DNA of 64,000 nt from Chitinophaga eiseniae (GTDB lineage: Bacteria; Bacteroidota; Bacteroidia; Chitinophagales; Chitinophagaceae), in the NCBI RefSeq assembly GCF_900167135.1, contig NZ_FUWZ01000004.1, positions 248,001-312,000 of the forward strand, in the 5' to 3' direction. Position 1 is the stretch's first letter. The number at the start of each line of letters is the position of its first letter. The notes beneath the pieces were generated by a model. It searched no databases, was not told the origin of the DNA, and was given only the letters and a program-made list of their open reading frames with translations. The translations under genes were made by a program, and so were the position numbers. Below, piece by piece: positions 1-9,797 of this stretch.

Positions 1-2620
1 CTCCGCTAATGAGCTGTTCCACGGGGCCCATGATCAGTGAAATGGGCGTCCTGAAATCGTGACTGAGGTTGGTGAGGAATTTAATTTTAAGCCGGTCGAT
101 GTCCTGCAGTCTTTTTACTTCCATCCTTTCCTGTTCCAGCACAAATTTTTTCCTTATCCGCTTAATCCCTAGGTAACGGCTATATAGCAATAGCAGGCAA
201 ATGGCACAACCATATAAGACGTATGCATAAATAGTACGCCAAAAAGGCGGGCGGACGTGGATTTTTATTGTGGTGTCCCGGCTGCTCCAGATTCCATCGT
301 TGTTAGCGGCTTTGACATGGAAGGTATATTCTCCGGGATCAAGGTTCGTATAGGCTGCACTGTTGGCAGTGCCGGTATAGTTCCAGTCTTTATCAAATCC
401 ATCGAGTTTGTAGGCGTAATGGTTTTCTGTGGGAAGCGTGTAGTTGAGTGCCACAAAACTGAGGACAAAGTTTTGTTTGTAGGCCAGGCGGATGTTGTCG
501 GCTACAGCGATATGTGCTGTGATGGGGCCATCCTCATCAGGAAGTATCGATTTGTTGGACACCTTTAAATCCGTGAGCAGCACACGCGGAGCATGTTTAT
601 TGAGGGTAAGATCAGAGGGCGTAAAGTAATTAATGCCCTCCAGCCCGCCGAACATCAGGTCTCCGTCAGACAAGCGTATCCCGGAGTTATGAACGAAGTT
701 GTTATTTTGGACGCCGTTATAGCGCGTATAGTTTCTGAACTTTCTGGATTCAACATGAAAACTGCTGATGCCCATATTGGTACTTAGCCAGATGATACCA
801 CTGTTATCTTCCAGGATTTTATAAATAGTCACGTTTTGCAGGCCGTCTTTTTCGGAGAAATTGACAAACCGCTGTTGTGTTTTATCAAAAAAACTCAGGC
901 CGCCAAAAGTGCCTGCCCACATACGGCCTTTACTGTCGCAAAGCAATGTTTGCACTTTATCACTGGGCAACAGGCTGTTGCTCTGGGTATAGATCTTCCA
1001 CTGACCGGTACCCGGATGATAAACGCCGACGCCGCCTCCATGGGTGCCAATCCAGATATTGCCTGCTGTATCTTCCTCAATAGCCCTGATATATCCGTTA
1101 AACGGCAGCTTTTTCTCGTTGGGCTTTGCGGGGTCCGGATGAGGTGTATGCCTGGTAACAATCTGCTCATTTTTGAGGACGTTCAGCCCTTCTCCGTTGG
1201 TGCCAACCCAAACGTAGCCTTTACTGTCTTCCTTTATGCAAAAAATATCATTGGCGCCGGGATGCTCTCTCCCTGCAACTTTTGTAAGGTATTTATAGCT
1301 GCGGGTAACACCGTTTATGATGAGCAAACCCAATGCATAAGTGCCTATGTATAATTTTTTGTCGTGGGTGTACTGGAGTGCCATAATGGCCACTTTATTG
1401 CCCGTTACCGGAAGCGGGATGTCAATGGGATGGACTTTCCCCGTTTGGCGGTTGAATTCAAACATACCTCCGCCATCAGTGGCCACAAAAACGTTGCCTT
1501 CGCTGTTTTCCGCAAAGGCGGTGACAATGGACGACTGACGGCTATTTTCATGGAAGGCGCTACCCGGTTTGAAATTAAAGAGGTGCAGATTCCTGTCATA
1601 TTTATTGATCCCACCTCTGAAAGTGCCTAGCCAATAAATACCCTGTTGGTCGTTATAGATACATCTTATGGATTGATTGGTTAGACTATAGATGTTTTCA
1701 TCGGAGGGAAGATAATGATCAACGGTGCTTGTCCGGGTATTTAGCACCATAAGCCCTTCTTCGGTGCCAATCCATAGCTGGTGGTCTTTGTCTGGCCTGA
1801 TGCAGTTGATTAATTTATTGTGCAGGAGCGGGATAGCATGATATGGGGCCATGCTGGCGCCATTGGGTTGCAGCGTATACAATCCTGTAGCGGTGCCTAT
1901 CCAGATCTGCCCGTCACTGTCGCCTGTAATTGCCTTGATCTCGTTATCCTGGGCTGTACACCCGGTTTTGTTGTTGGCTATTCGTTTTATGGCACCGGTG
2001 GAGGGCGCATATCGGTACAGGCCATGAGCCGTACCAATCCAGATTTGTTGTTTGCGGTCAATAAAAAGGCAGCGGGGGGTAAGCTTTGTCTCCTGGTTTT
2101 CTTCTCCTGCTATCAGGTTAATTTGGGAAATATGGCGGCTGCCAGGTGTTAGCTTAAATAAATGTTCGAACTGTGCGATCCATATGTTACCGGACGTATC
2201 GCTGGAGATATCCAGTATTACCGCGTTTGGTGGCAATTGGGGGGCATCTGCGTGCAGGGGGAAGTGAACGAAGGCGTCCTTTTTACGGTCGTATAAGCTA
2301 AGACCACCGCCGCTGGTGCCTATCCAGAGGTTGCCGGCTTCGTCTTCATGGAGTGCCAGTATCTCATTGGCTCTCAGGCTGGAAGCGTCATCCGGATGGT
2401 GCCGGTAAACAGTAAAGTGTGTACCGTCAAATTTATTTAAACCATCATCGGTAGCAAACCACATCAAACCATAATGGTCTTTCGTGATGGCATTCACCCC
2501 ATTGGATACCAATCCGTCTTTAGCGGTAAGCGAAGTAAAGTTGAGGTGTCCGGTTTGGGTCCAGCCGGTTTTAGCGAGGCATAGTAAACAGCACAGGAAC
2601 GTAAATGTATATTTACACAT
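1..2620 (-). CDS. Hybrid two-component sensor kinase (SusR/HTCS type), C-terminus cut by window edge
   Basis: I read an uninterrupted minus-strand frame from an ATG at 2620 to the window edge, at least 873 residues. It starts with a hydrophobic signal-like segment. Many beta-propeller repeats of the 'reg_prop' kind follow (recurring GNIWIGT / GQIWIGT motifs), then a Y_Y_Y-type Ig-like region (about residues 680-790), a membrane helix (about 793-817) and a histidine kinase dimerisation site NLSHDFRTPIS with the phosphoacceptor at about His854. This is the family architecture of Bacteroidota hybrid two-component regulators, which sense oligosaccharides in the periplasm and control polysaccharide-utilisation genes. 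The ATPase, receiver and AraC output domains expected next would lie left of the window. It is divergent from the xylan cassette at 2899, so that cassette is its likely target (inference). Confidence 0.93.
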   Translation of the reverse strand, partial: MCKYTFTFLCCLLCLAKTGWTQTGHLNFTSLTAKDGLVSNGVNAITKDHYGLMWFATDDGLNKFDGTHFTVYRHHPDDASSLRANEILALHEDEAGNLWIGTSGGGLSLYDRKKDAFVHFPLHADAPQLPPNAVILDISSDTSGNIWIAQFEHLFKLTPGSRHISQINLIAGEENQETKLTPRCLFIDRKQQIWIGTAHGLYRYAPSTGAIKRIANNKTGCTAQDNEIKAITGDSDGQIWIGTATGLYTLQPNGASMAPYHAIPLLHNKLINCIRPDKDHQLWIGTEEGLMVLNTRTSTVDHYLPSDENIYSLTNQSIRCIYNDQQGIYWLGTFRGGINKYDRNLHLFNFKPGSAFHENSRQSSIVTAFAENSEGNVFVATDGGGMFEFNRQTGKVHPIDIPLPVTGNKVAIMALQYTHDKKLYIGTYALGLLIINGVTRSYKYLTKVAGREHPGANDIFCIKEDSKGYVWVGTNGEGLNVLKNEQIVTRHTPHPDPAKPNEKKLPFNGYIRAIEEDTAGNIWIGTHGGGVGVYHPGTGQWKIYTQSNSLLPSDKVQTLLCDSKGRMWAGTFGGLSFFDKTQQRFVNFSEKDGLQNVTIYKILEDNSGIIWLSTNMGISSFHVESRKFRNYTRYNGVQNNNFVHNSGIRLSDGDLMFGGLEGINYFTPSDLTLNKHAPRVLLTDLKVSNKSILPDEDGPITAHIAVADNIRLAYKQNFVLSFVALNYTLPTENHYAYKLDGFDKDWNYTGTANSAAYTNLDPGEYTFHVKAANNDGIWSSRDTTIKIHVRPPFWRTIYAYVLYGCAICLLLLYSRYLGIKRIRKKFVLEQERMEVKRLQDIDRLKIKFLTNLSHDFRTPISLIMGPVEQLISG

Positions 2621-2823
2621 ATGGAGCGGTCATTAAAGCAAGATATTGGTTGAATGATAATAACGTGGTTCTTTGTACCTCAATTTAAGTATTGTAATGA
2701 AATTTATAAACATCATGATACTAAATTGCCTGAATACACTGGTATTGGACTATAATAATTGTAAAAAAGACATTTTTCACATCAATTTCAACAAATGAGC
2801 TATCCGGAAAGTACCGGCCCCTG

Positions 2824-2831
2824 TATTTTTG
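2824..2831 (+). promoter_or_regulatory. Possible Bacteroidota -7 promoter element upstream of the xylan cassette
   Basis: TATTTTTG fits the Bacteroidota -7 consensus TAnnTTTG and lies 68 bases before the GH43 start codon, in the 278-base divergent spacer 2621-2898. No convincing -33 TTTG is found at the right distance, so the assignment is weak. The rest of the spacer is AT-rich, with no further gene seen. Confidence 0.3.
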
Positions 2832-2898
2832 TTTCCATGCAGTTTTATCCGGAATCAATTACGGGTAATGCTAATATGACTGAATAACGGCTTTAAAA

Positions 2899-5805
2899 AT
2901 GTATAAGAAATTTTTCGTTATAGCGCTCCTGTTCTTTTGTAGTGCTTCGCTTTATGCGCAGCAGTCCGATAATGAAGACGGGACCTATACCAATCCGGTT
3001 ATCTGGTCCGACTTTCCGGACAACGACGTAATCCGCGTGGGAGATACATATTATATGGTAGCTACCTCCATGTATTTTTTTCCCGGTGTGCCGCTGCTGC
3101 AGTCGAAAGATCTGGTGAACTGGACGTATGCAGCCAATGCGGTGCCGCGGTTCAGGCAGCACCCCTTTTATGATCTGAAAGGCGGAAACAGATATGGGAG
3201 AGGGCAGTGGGCCAGCAGTATCCGCTACCACAACGGAAAGTTCTACATACTTTTCATGACACTGGACGAAGGTGGTTTTTTGTGCACCGCCACAAAGGCA
3301 GAGGGCCCCTGGGAGATACGAAAGCTGGTAAGGCCCTACTATGACCCCGGGTTGTTTTTTGATGAGGATGGGCGCATCTACATTGCTCACGGTTATTCTA
3401 AACTGTCTGTGACAGAAGTGGATGCTAACCTCGCTCCTGTCGGCAGGGACAGTATCGTGTTTGATAAGGTGCAAAGGCCGGGGCTGGAGGGGTCGCATGT
3501 CTATAAGGTAAACGGGTACTATTATATTTATGCTACCTATGGTGGTGGAGATGGTTACCAGGTTTGCCTCCGGTCAAAAAATATATATGGCCCATATGAG
3601 GAAAAAACTGTGCTGAAAGACGATATGAACCTCTATGGTAAAGGTGTTCATCAGGGAGCGCTGGTCGAAACGTCCCAGGGGGAATGGTGGAGTATTATCT
3701 TTCAGGACAGGGGAGGGGTGGGAAGAGTGCCGACTTTGCAGCCGGTGCAGTGGATAGATGGCTGGCCGGTCCCGGGGAAAAATGGAAGGGCAGTGGTAAC
3801 CCATGTTAAACCACGTACCGGATCAGTTACCCCGGTACAAATGCTTCCCTGCAGTGATGAGTTTGGTGATGACAGGCTTGGCATGCAATGGGCCTGGAAC
3901 CATAATCCTGACGACAGCGCGTGGTCTTTAAGTAAGCGGAAAGGTTATCTGCGGCTCACTACTGTCAGCGTTGCCGCTGATTTGTTTCATGCACGGAATT
4001 CACTTACACAACGGATATTTGGACCCTTCTCCGAAGCTACCGCAGCATTCGATATCAGCGGAATGAAAGCCGGCGATGTGGCCGGACTTGCTGTTTTGCA
4101 GTTGCCTTATGCCTTTATCGGCGTGAGCGCTGGCGCGCCGGTAAAGTTTATTGTGATGGAGCGTGCCGGCAGCAGGAAAGACAGTGTTGCCATAGGACAG
4201 CAAAAAAGGGTGTTCTTCAGGGCTTCCGTTAATACTGTGAAAAATCTGGCTTACTTCTCCTATAGCTTCGATAACAGGACATATATCCCCCTGGGCGATA
4301 CGCTGAATATGCAGTTTGACCTGAAGATGTTTACTGGTAACCGGTTTACACTGTTTAATTACGCCACGCTTAAAAGCGGCGGTTGTGTCGATGTGGACTG
4401 GTTTCACATGGATACCCGGAAGGGGGCCCCCAATCTTTTTAAGGCATCCTCCCGCATTGCTGCGGAAATGTATGATGACATTTACGGCGCACGAGTGGCT
4501 CCCGGAAAGGATGGAAGCGAGCCGGGGCAGCAGGAGGTAACCCATTTGACAGCCGGTTCATGGGTACGCTTTAACCAGGTAGATTTTGAAAAAGGATATC
4601 CATACCTGTTATTGCGGGTGACACCCCGCGGAGGGCGTATAAACGTGTATCTCGATAGTGATTCATTGCATCCCTATGCTACGGTGGCCGTGCCCGAACA
4701 GCCGTTGCTGAACTACACGACGGTGAGCGTACCTGTAAAGCCAGTTGCCGGCAGACACCGGCTGACATTTACCTTTGCGGGAGAAACGCCATCCACCGCC
4801 CGTTTCAACTGGTTTACCTTCACAGATGACAGCCAGCAAACGTATACATCGCCTCCGTTGATATCACATATCTATACCGCGGACCCGTCTGCGCATCTCT
4901 TTAACGGAAAAATATATATCTATCCCTCGCATGATACTGCTACTGAGACGAAGGAAAGTGATAATGGGGACCATTTCCAGATGGAGGACTACCATGTTTT
5001 TTCCATGGACTCCATCGGCGGGAAAATAACAGACCATGGGATTGCGCTCCGGGTGCATGACGTGCCATGGGCGTCGAAACAGTTGTGGGCACCGGATGCA
5101 GCATTTTCGAAAGGAACATACTATTTGTATTTCCCAGCGAAGGATAAAGAAGGGGTATTCAAAATAGGCGTTGCTTCTTCAAAACAGCCGACCGGCCCTT
5201 TTGTGGCCGAAAAAGAGCCGATGGCAGGAAGTTATAGCATTGATCCCTGCGTGTTCAGGGACGACGATGGTTCTTTTTATTTGTACTTTGGCGGTATTTG
5301 GGGAGGACAATTACAGCACTGGGATAATAACCGCTATGACGCCACAGCAACGCTGCGGAAAAAAAATGAAGTGGCTATCCTTCCCCGGGTGGCAAAACTT
5401 GCCCCGGATATGAAAAGCCTGGAAAGCGCTCCGTTGACTATAAAAATTACAGACAGTACCGGCCGGCTATACCTTGAACAGGAGAACGACAAACGCTTTT
5501 TTGAGGCGGCCTGGATGCACAAATACAACGGCAAATATTACTTCTCTTATTCAACCGGCGATACACACAATATCGTTTATGCGATCGGAGACAGCCCCTA
5601 TGGCCCCTTTACCTACCAGGGCGTTATCCTGAAACCGGTTGGCGGCTGGACCAACCATCATTCGATTATTCAAATCGGACATAAATGGTATTTATTTTAT
5701 CATGATACGCAGCTGTCGGGTAAAACGCACCTGAGAAACGTGAAGGTAATGGAGTTGAAGTATAATAGCGATGGTACTATCCAGACGTTAAGCGCATTCA
5801 GATAA
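2899..5805 (+). CDS. Double GH43 beta-xylosidase / arabinofuranosidase fusion
   Basis: This is a 968-residue secreted enzyme: a signal peptide (residues 1-20, ending SLYAQ) precedes two GH43 five-bladed propeller domains. The first (about 28-300) has the catalytic base region SDFPDNDV (Asp41), a middle Asp149 in YYDPG and the acid Glu197 in LEGSH. A beta-sandwich region of the kind that follows GH43 xylosidases comes next (about 315-510), then a CBM6-like module (about 520-640). The second GH43 domain (about 655-968) has TADPS (Asp662) and FFEAAW (Glu869) as likely base and acid. Known GH43 enzymes remove xylose or arabinose side groups from xylan, so two different activities in one chain are plausible but unproven. 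It is 35 bases upstream of the GH10 gene and probably cotranscribed, under the divergent sensor at 1-2620. Confidence 0.92.
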   Translation: MYKKFFVIALLFFCSASLYAQQSDNEDGTYTNPVIWSDFPDNDVIRVGDTYYMVATSMYFFPGVPLLQSKDLVNWTYAANAVPRFRQHPFYDLKGGNRYGRGQWASSIRYHNGKFYILFMTLDEGGFLCTATKAEGPWEIRKLVRPYYDPGLFFDEDGRIYIAHGYSKLSVTEVDANLAPVGRDSIVFDKVQRPGLEGSHVYKVNGYYYIYATYGGGDGYQVCLRSKNIYGPYEEKTVLKDDMNLYGKGVHQGALVETSQGEWWSIIFQDRGGVGRVPTLQPVQWIDGWPVPGKNGRAVVTHVKPRTGSVTPVQMLPCSDEFGDDRLGMQWAWNHNPDDSAWSLSKRKGYLRLTTVSVAADLFHARNSLTQRIFGPFSEATAAFDISGMKAGDVAGLAVLQLPYAFIGVSAGAPVKFIVMERAGSRKDSVAIGQQKRVFFRASVNTVKNLAYFSYSFDNRTYIPLGDTLNMQFDLKMFTGNRFTLFNYATLKSGGCVDVDWFHMDTRKGAPNLFKASSRIAAEMYDDIYGARVAPGKDGSEPGQQEVTHLTAGSWVRFNQVDFEKGYPYLLLRVTPRGGRINVYLDSDSLHPYATVAVPEQPLLNYTTVSVPVKPVAGRHRLTFTFAGETPSTARFNWFTFTDDSQQTYTSPPLISHIYTADPSAHLFNGKIYIYPSHDTATETKESDNGDHFQMEDYHVFSMDSIGGKITDHGIALRVHDVPWASKQLWAPDAAFSKGTYYLYFPAKDKEGVFKIGVASSKQPTGPFVAEKEPMAGSYSIDPCVFRDDDGSFYLYFGGIWGGQLQHWDNNRYDATATLRKKNEVAILPRVAKLAPDMKSLESAPLTIKITDSTGRLYLEQENDKRFFEAAWMHKYNGKYYFSYSTGDTHNIVYAIGDSPYGPFTYQGVILKPVGGWTNHHSIIQIGHKWYLFYHDTQLSGKTHLRNVKVMELKYNSDGTIQTLSAFR

Positions 5806-5840
5806 CCCATTTCGTAAATTATTAAAGAACCAGGCAATAT

Positions 5841-6941
5841 ATGAAGTACATCCGCCATGTTATTATTTTTTTGCTGACCGTCGCCATAAGTTTTTCCTGT
5901 GTGGCTTACCGGGCTCATTCCTTTGCCGGGCCGGAGGTACGGGGACTAAAAGATTATTACAAGGACTATTTTCCTATAGGCGTGGCCGTTTCAGCGCGTG
6001 CGCTGCACACTGAGGAAGCAGGATTGGTGGTCCGGCAGTTTAATAGTATTACCCCGGAGAATGCTATGAAAATGGGCGTGATTCACCCGGACGAGCAGCT
6101 GTATAACTGGAGGGAGGCTGATGCTGTCGCAGCTTTTGCCAGCCGTAACGGAATGAAGCTCAGGGGGCATACCTTAGTCTGGCATAATCAGGCCCCGGGA
6201 TGGATTTTTAAGGGAGCCAACGGACAGCAGGTGTCCAAAGACGTGTTGTTACAGCGCCTGAAACAACACATTACAACTGTTGTAAAGAGATATAAGGGCA
6301 TCGTATATGCCTGGGATGTAGCCAATGAAGTGATCAGTGACCGTAAGGAAGAGTTTTACCGGAATTCACTGTGGTACCGGATCTGTGGCGAAGAATACAT
6401 AGAGAAGGCATTTCAGTGGGCCCATGAAGCAGACCCTGATGCGTTGTTGTTTTATAATGATTACAATGAGATAAACACCGTAAAGCGGGAAAAAATTATC
6501 CATATGCTCAATGGCCTTATCAGCAAAGGGGTACCGGTCCATGGAGTGGGGTTGCAGGCGCATTGGGCCGTAAATGAACCATCAGCAGAACAGCTGGATA
6601 AAACGATGGCAGATTTTGCAAAACTGGGGCTGAAAATACAAATTACTGAATTTGATATTTCCGTGTACCATAAGGAACATGAGATGAGGGAACGCGAGGC
6701 GGGCGACAGCGCTACGGCGTTTACCGCAGCAAAGGAGCGGCAACAGCTCGAGCAGTACCGCCAGTGTTTTGCATCTTTTCGCAAGTATCGTGATGTCCTG
6801 ACAGGTGTAACGTTTTGGAATATCTCCGACCGGTATAGCTGGCTGGACAACTTTCCGGTGCGTGGCAGAAAAGACTATCCATTATTATTCGACAGGGAGC
6901 TGCAACCCAAGAAAGCGTTTTGGGCGGTCGTTAAATTTTGA
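5841..6941 (+). CDS. GH10 endo-1,4-beta-xylanase
   Basis: This 366-residue protein matches GH10 along its length. It has the substrate-site motif TPENAMKMG, the LRGHTLVWHNQ strand, the acid/base in WDVANEV (Glu163) and the nucleophile in QITEFDIS (Glu270). The N-terminus is a hydrophobic leader followed by Ser-Cys near residue 20, suggesting a lipoprotein or exported enzyme. GH10 enzymes cut the xylan backbone into xylo-oligosaccharides, which the preceding GH43 enzyme would trim. Its position directly after that gene and the divergent sensor support a small xylan-use locus. No SusC/SusD transporter pair lies inside the window. The 3' end converges on the KAS III gene with a 35-base gap and no strong hairpin. 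Confidence 0.95.
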   Translation: MKYIRHVIIFLLTVAISFSCVAYRAHSFAGPEVRGLKDYYKDYFPIGVAVSARALHTEEAGLVVRQFNSITPENAMKMGVIHPDEQLYNWREADAVAAFASRNGMKLRGHTLVWHNQAPGWIFKGANGQQVSKDVLLQRLKQHITTVVKRYKGIVYAWDVANEVISDRKEEFYRNSLWYRICGEEYIEKAFQWAHEADPDALLFYNDYNEINTVKREKIIHMLNGLISKGVPVHGVGLQAHWAVNEPSAEQLDKTMADFAKLGLKIQITEFDISVYHKEHEMREREAGDSATAFTAAKERQQLEQYRQCFASFRKYRDVLTGVTFWNISDRYSWLDNFPVRGRKDYPLLFDRELQPKKAFWAVVKF

Positions 6942-6976
6942 AATCACCTGGTAACGGCAGGCCTCTCCTGTAGATA

Positions 6977-7978
6977 CTAGCCCTGACCATCATAGCCCCA
7001 GACCATATACAATGCTCCCCAGGTGAACCCGGCGCCGAAAGCGGCAAGCAACAGGCGGTCCCCTTTCCTCAGGCGCGACTCGTAGTCCCACAGGCACAAA
7101 GGAATTGTACCGGAGGTGGTGTTCCCGTAGCGGTCAACGTTTCGCATTATTTTTTCAGCGGGAAAAGACAGTATTTCTGCGGTACGGTCAATAATCCGCT
7201 GATTAGCCTGATGGGGTACCAGCCAGGTGATGTCTTGTGCTGACAGGTTGTTTTTTACCATCGTATGGGTGATGGCCTCCGTCAGGTGTAATACTGCATA
7301 ATCAAAGATAGCTTTGCCATCCATGTAGAGATAATGTTCCTGGTTATTGACCGTAGCTGTAGAGGAGGGCCAGCGCGAACCTCCGGCTTTTACATAGAGC
7401 AGGTCGGCGCCGCTGCCGTCTGTACGAAGGAAACAGTGTTGAATCCCGCTGTCCGCGGGGCCGGGCTCCAGCAACACACCACCTCCGCCATCGGCAAACA
7501 GACAAGTGGTGATACGGTCCTGGCCCCCGATAATACTGCTCATTTTATCTGCTCCCAGTACCAGCACGTAACGGTATATTTGCTGCTCTATATACCGGGA
7601 TGCAATATCCAGCGCGGAGAGAAAACCGCTGCATGCCCCATTGATGTCGATAGCCCAGGCTTTGCTGGCGCCGATTTCACGGGCAACAATATTGCTGGTG
7701 GAAGGCGTGATCATATCCGGCGTGGCTGTGGCCAGTACAATGGCATCCAGTTCTGATGGCTGTATGCCGCGTTTACGGCAAATTTCAAGGGCTGCCTGCA
7801 CGCATATGGCAGAAGTACCGACGCCTTCCTCCCGGATATGCCGTCGCTCGTTAACGCCAAGATATTTGGGAATCCATCCGGATGGGATATCCATTTTTTG
7901 TTCCAGCTCTTCGTTGTGAACGATATGTGGCGGTACATATCCGCCGACTGCTGTGACAACCGCATTGCACTTTTTCAT
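6977..7978 (-). CDS. 3-oxoacyl-ACP synthase III (FabH/KAS III-like)
   Basis: I chose the ATG at 7978 (MKKCNAVVTAVGGYVPP), giving 333 residues. A longer frame needs a TTG and adds residues unlike the family. The KAS III triad is complete: Cys116 in NGACSGF, His256 in VPHQAN and Asn286 in YGNTTSG. FabH-type enzymes condense an acyl-CoA with malonyl-ACP; relatives in secondary metabolism use other acyl groups. The gene is divergent from the hot-dog protein at 8181, separated by about 200 bases. No other fatty-acid-synthesis gene is nearby, so it is more likely a paralogue for a dedicated acyl product than the housekeeping fabH. That last point is inference. Confidence 0.9.
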   Translation of the reverse strand: MKKCNAVVTAVGGYVPPHIVHNEELEQKMDIPSGWIPKYLGVNERRHIREEGVGTSAICVQAALEICRKRGIQPSELDAIVLATATPDMITPSTSNIVAREIGASKAWAIDINGACSGFLSALDIASRYIEQQIYRYVLVLGADKMSSIIGGQDRITTCLFADGGGGVLLEPGPADSGIQHCFLRTDGSGADLLYVKAGGSRWPSSTATVNNQEHYLYMDGKAIFDYAVLHLTEAITHTMVKNNLSAQDITWLVPHQANQRIIDRTAEILSFPAEKIMRNVDRYGNTTSGTIPLCLWDYESRLRKGDRLLLAAFGAGFTWGALYMVWGYDGQG

Positions 7979-8180
7979 AGTCAGGATTTTTAAGATAGTA
8001 AAAAGGGGTAACAATTAGTATGTCTAACAAAATGGATATGGACGGTAACTTGTTCAAAGTTATCAACAGCTGCTGAAGTGGCACGGCATATTTCAACTGC
8101 TGTCTAAAGTGCATGGTGTGACTATAGCTTCGCAAGACGCCTGTTGTTTCCCTATTTTTTAATGTCTAATATTTGTGACC
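7979..8180. promoter_or_regulatory. Divergent spacer between KAS III and hot-dog genes
   Basis: This is a 202-base AT-rich spacer between two divergently transcribed genes, so it should hold both promoters. TTTG-like elements are visible on the minus strand near 8031 and 8057, but no complete -33/-7 pair was identified with confidence. No open frame with coding character is seen. Confidence 0.45.
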
Positions 8181-9626
8181 ATGTCTCTTGAAAATTATTC
8201 ATTGTCCGCGCTTGCGCAGGAATTATCCGCTCTCAGAAAAAAGGACAGTTATCATCCGGACATGGATGCAGCTGCTGTGTTCAACCGGTATTCCCCGGGG
8301 AGTTTACAGCAGCTGATGCAGGGCATGTCGGAGATCACCGCCTCCTTTTATGGTCTGCTACTTCAGCAGGCAGTTGCATTGGAGGGGCCTGATATGGCGG
8401 AAGCCCTTTCTTCTTCACTGATTTATACGCTGGGAAAAAACAAGGCCGGCAGAATAATGGAGATGCATCCTTTGCTGGATCGGGATGCCAGAGGCACCAT
8501 CGAAATTGTTATTGCTGCCATCTTTACCGCCAGCCCTGAATTTAATTTTGAAGTCGATAGCTTCACGGCAACTGAAGTGGCTTTCACTATCCGCGGAACA
8601 GACCGTTATCATCGGATTAGTCGGCAGCTGCAGATAACCCATCTCCTGAAATGGCCGGTGATACTGCCGTTCCTGGAAGGGATACGCGATGTGGTTGCAC
8701 CCGGCTGGAAGGTGGCAACGCTTGCATCTGCGGTAGATGAGAATAGCAACTGTGATTATGTTTTCAGGATATACCAGGAGGCAGCTGCGCCGGCAGAGGA
8801 CATTCAGACAGGCATGCGACCTCCCTTTTTCCGGTTGCCCGCAGCCGCTCTGGTGACCAGGGGGAAATATCTCGAGGTGGACCTTGGGCCTGCCGGTGAT
8901 TTTCAGGATAGTCAGTTTGTTACAATGATCCAGCAATGCCTGTCGGCCGAAGCGTGGAATGCCTGCCGCCTGTATCCTACGGGGACAGACCAGTATATGC
9001 TGGCAGAGCGGTTCAGGTGCATGCGCATCGGCAACTTTTTGGCAGATACATCTTTAAAAGCGGTACTCCATACACAGGAAGTCAGTAAAAGAAAGCGGAA
9101 AAGTATTATACGTATTTTGGATAATAGGGGAGATATGATCTACCAGGTGCTTTTCGATTATTACATGTGGAATGAAGCGGACTTTAAAAATAAATTTACT
9201 TTCCTGAAAAGTGAAGGAAAACCAGCGCCGGGAGAATCATTGCCGCTTCCTGTTATCAGCCGTATTTCTTTTGACAATGCCTGGCATTATATGTCCCGGC
9301 TGGCTCCTGTAGATGAAATACATTGCCTTGGCCATTTCGGGGGGTATCCCTGCGTGCCGGCGTTGTTTCTGTTCCGGTTATTACACCTGGAAGCGGAAAA
9401 ATGGATAAAGGACGTGCTGGGAGAGCTGCCGGAAACCAGGCTGGTGGTAGATAGCGTTGCTGTTCATCCCTCGCGTATTATGCCCGCCGGTGTGCCATAT
9501 GACATTGTAACCACTGTACATCAGTTGTCAGATAATATACTGCAATTTGTGTATGACGTCACGCAGGCGGATGGACCTGGTACCAGGTTCTGCTGCGTGG
9601 TATTGGATATCAGGTTGCAGCGGTAA
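8181..9626 (+). CDS. Unknown protein with a C-terminal tandem hot-dog (AfsA/FabZ-like) region
   Basis: ATG at 8181 is preferred over a GTG two codons upstream, giving 481 residues. The N-terminal 200 residues are not recognised; they look alpha/beta, with no signal peptide or membrane segment. The C-terminal half resembles two hot-dog folds. The first is about residues 245-330, with a strand pattern ending in DNRGDMIYQVLFDYYMW. The second is about 370-481, with GHFGGYPCVPALFLF, reminiscent of the central-helix motif of FabZ and AfsA proteins. Such folds act on acyl-ACP or acyl-CoA thioesters as dehydratases, thioesterases or acyl transferases. The divergent KAS III partner supports an acyl-thioester role. 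The exact reaction is unknown, and the hot-dog call rests on motif resemblance only. Confidence 0.6.
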   Translation: MSLENYSLSALAQELSALRKKDSYHPDMDAAAVFNRYSPGSLQQLMQGMSEITASFYGLLLQQAVALEGPDMAEALSSSLIYTLGKNKAGRIMEMHPLLDRDARGTIEIVIAAIFTASPEFNFEVDSFTATEVAFTIRGTDRYHRISRQLQITHLLKWPVILPFLEGIRDVVAPGWKVATLASAVDENSNCDYVFRIYQEAAAPAEDIQTGMRPPFFRLPAAALVTRGKYLEVDLGPAGDFQDSQFVTMIQQCLSAEAWNACRLYPTGTDQYMLAERFRCMRIGNFLADTSLKAVLHTQEVSKRKRKSIIRILDNRGDMIYQVLFDYYMWNEADFKNKFTFLKSEGKPAPGESLPLPVISRISFDNAWHYMSRLAPVDEIHCLGHFGGYPCVPALFLFRLLHLEAEKWIKDVLGELPETRLVVDSVAVHPSRIMPAGVPYDIVTTVHQLSDNILQFVYDVTQADGPGTRFCCVVLDIRLQR

Positions 9627-9797
9627 GCCGGTGCGTTTTATCGGGGCTGCAGTCTTTCCGGCATCAGGACCATATCCGCGTCTGCTGGAGTAAATTTTGA
9701 GCCATTAAGCCGAAGAGTAACATCTCTTGGAATTGTCTGAATTTAGTATATTTAAGGGTACTGTGTCATTTTAGGAACAGCAATTAAGAATAGTAAT

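Noticed and set aside
2893..3498. 201-residue minus-strand open frame opposite the GH43 gene
   Set aside because: It lies wholly inside a well-supported gene on the other strand and has no recognisable motif; a GC-driven shadow frame.
6942..6976. Possible bidirectional terminator between the xylanase and KAS III genes
   Set aside because: Only a 4-bp stem (CAGG/CCTG) is visible, too weak to call.
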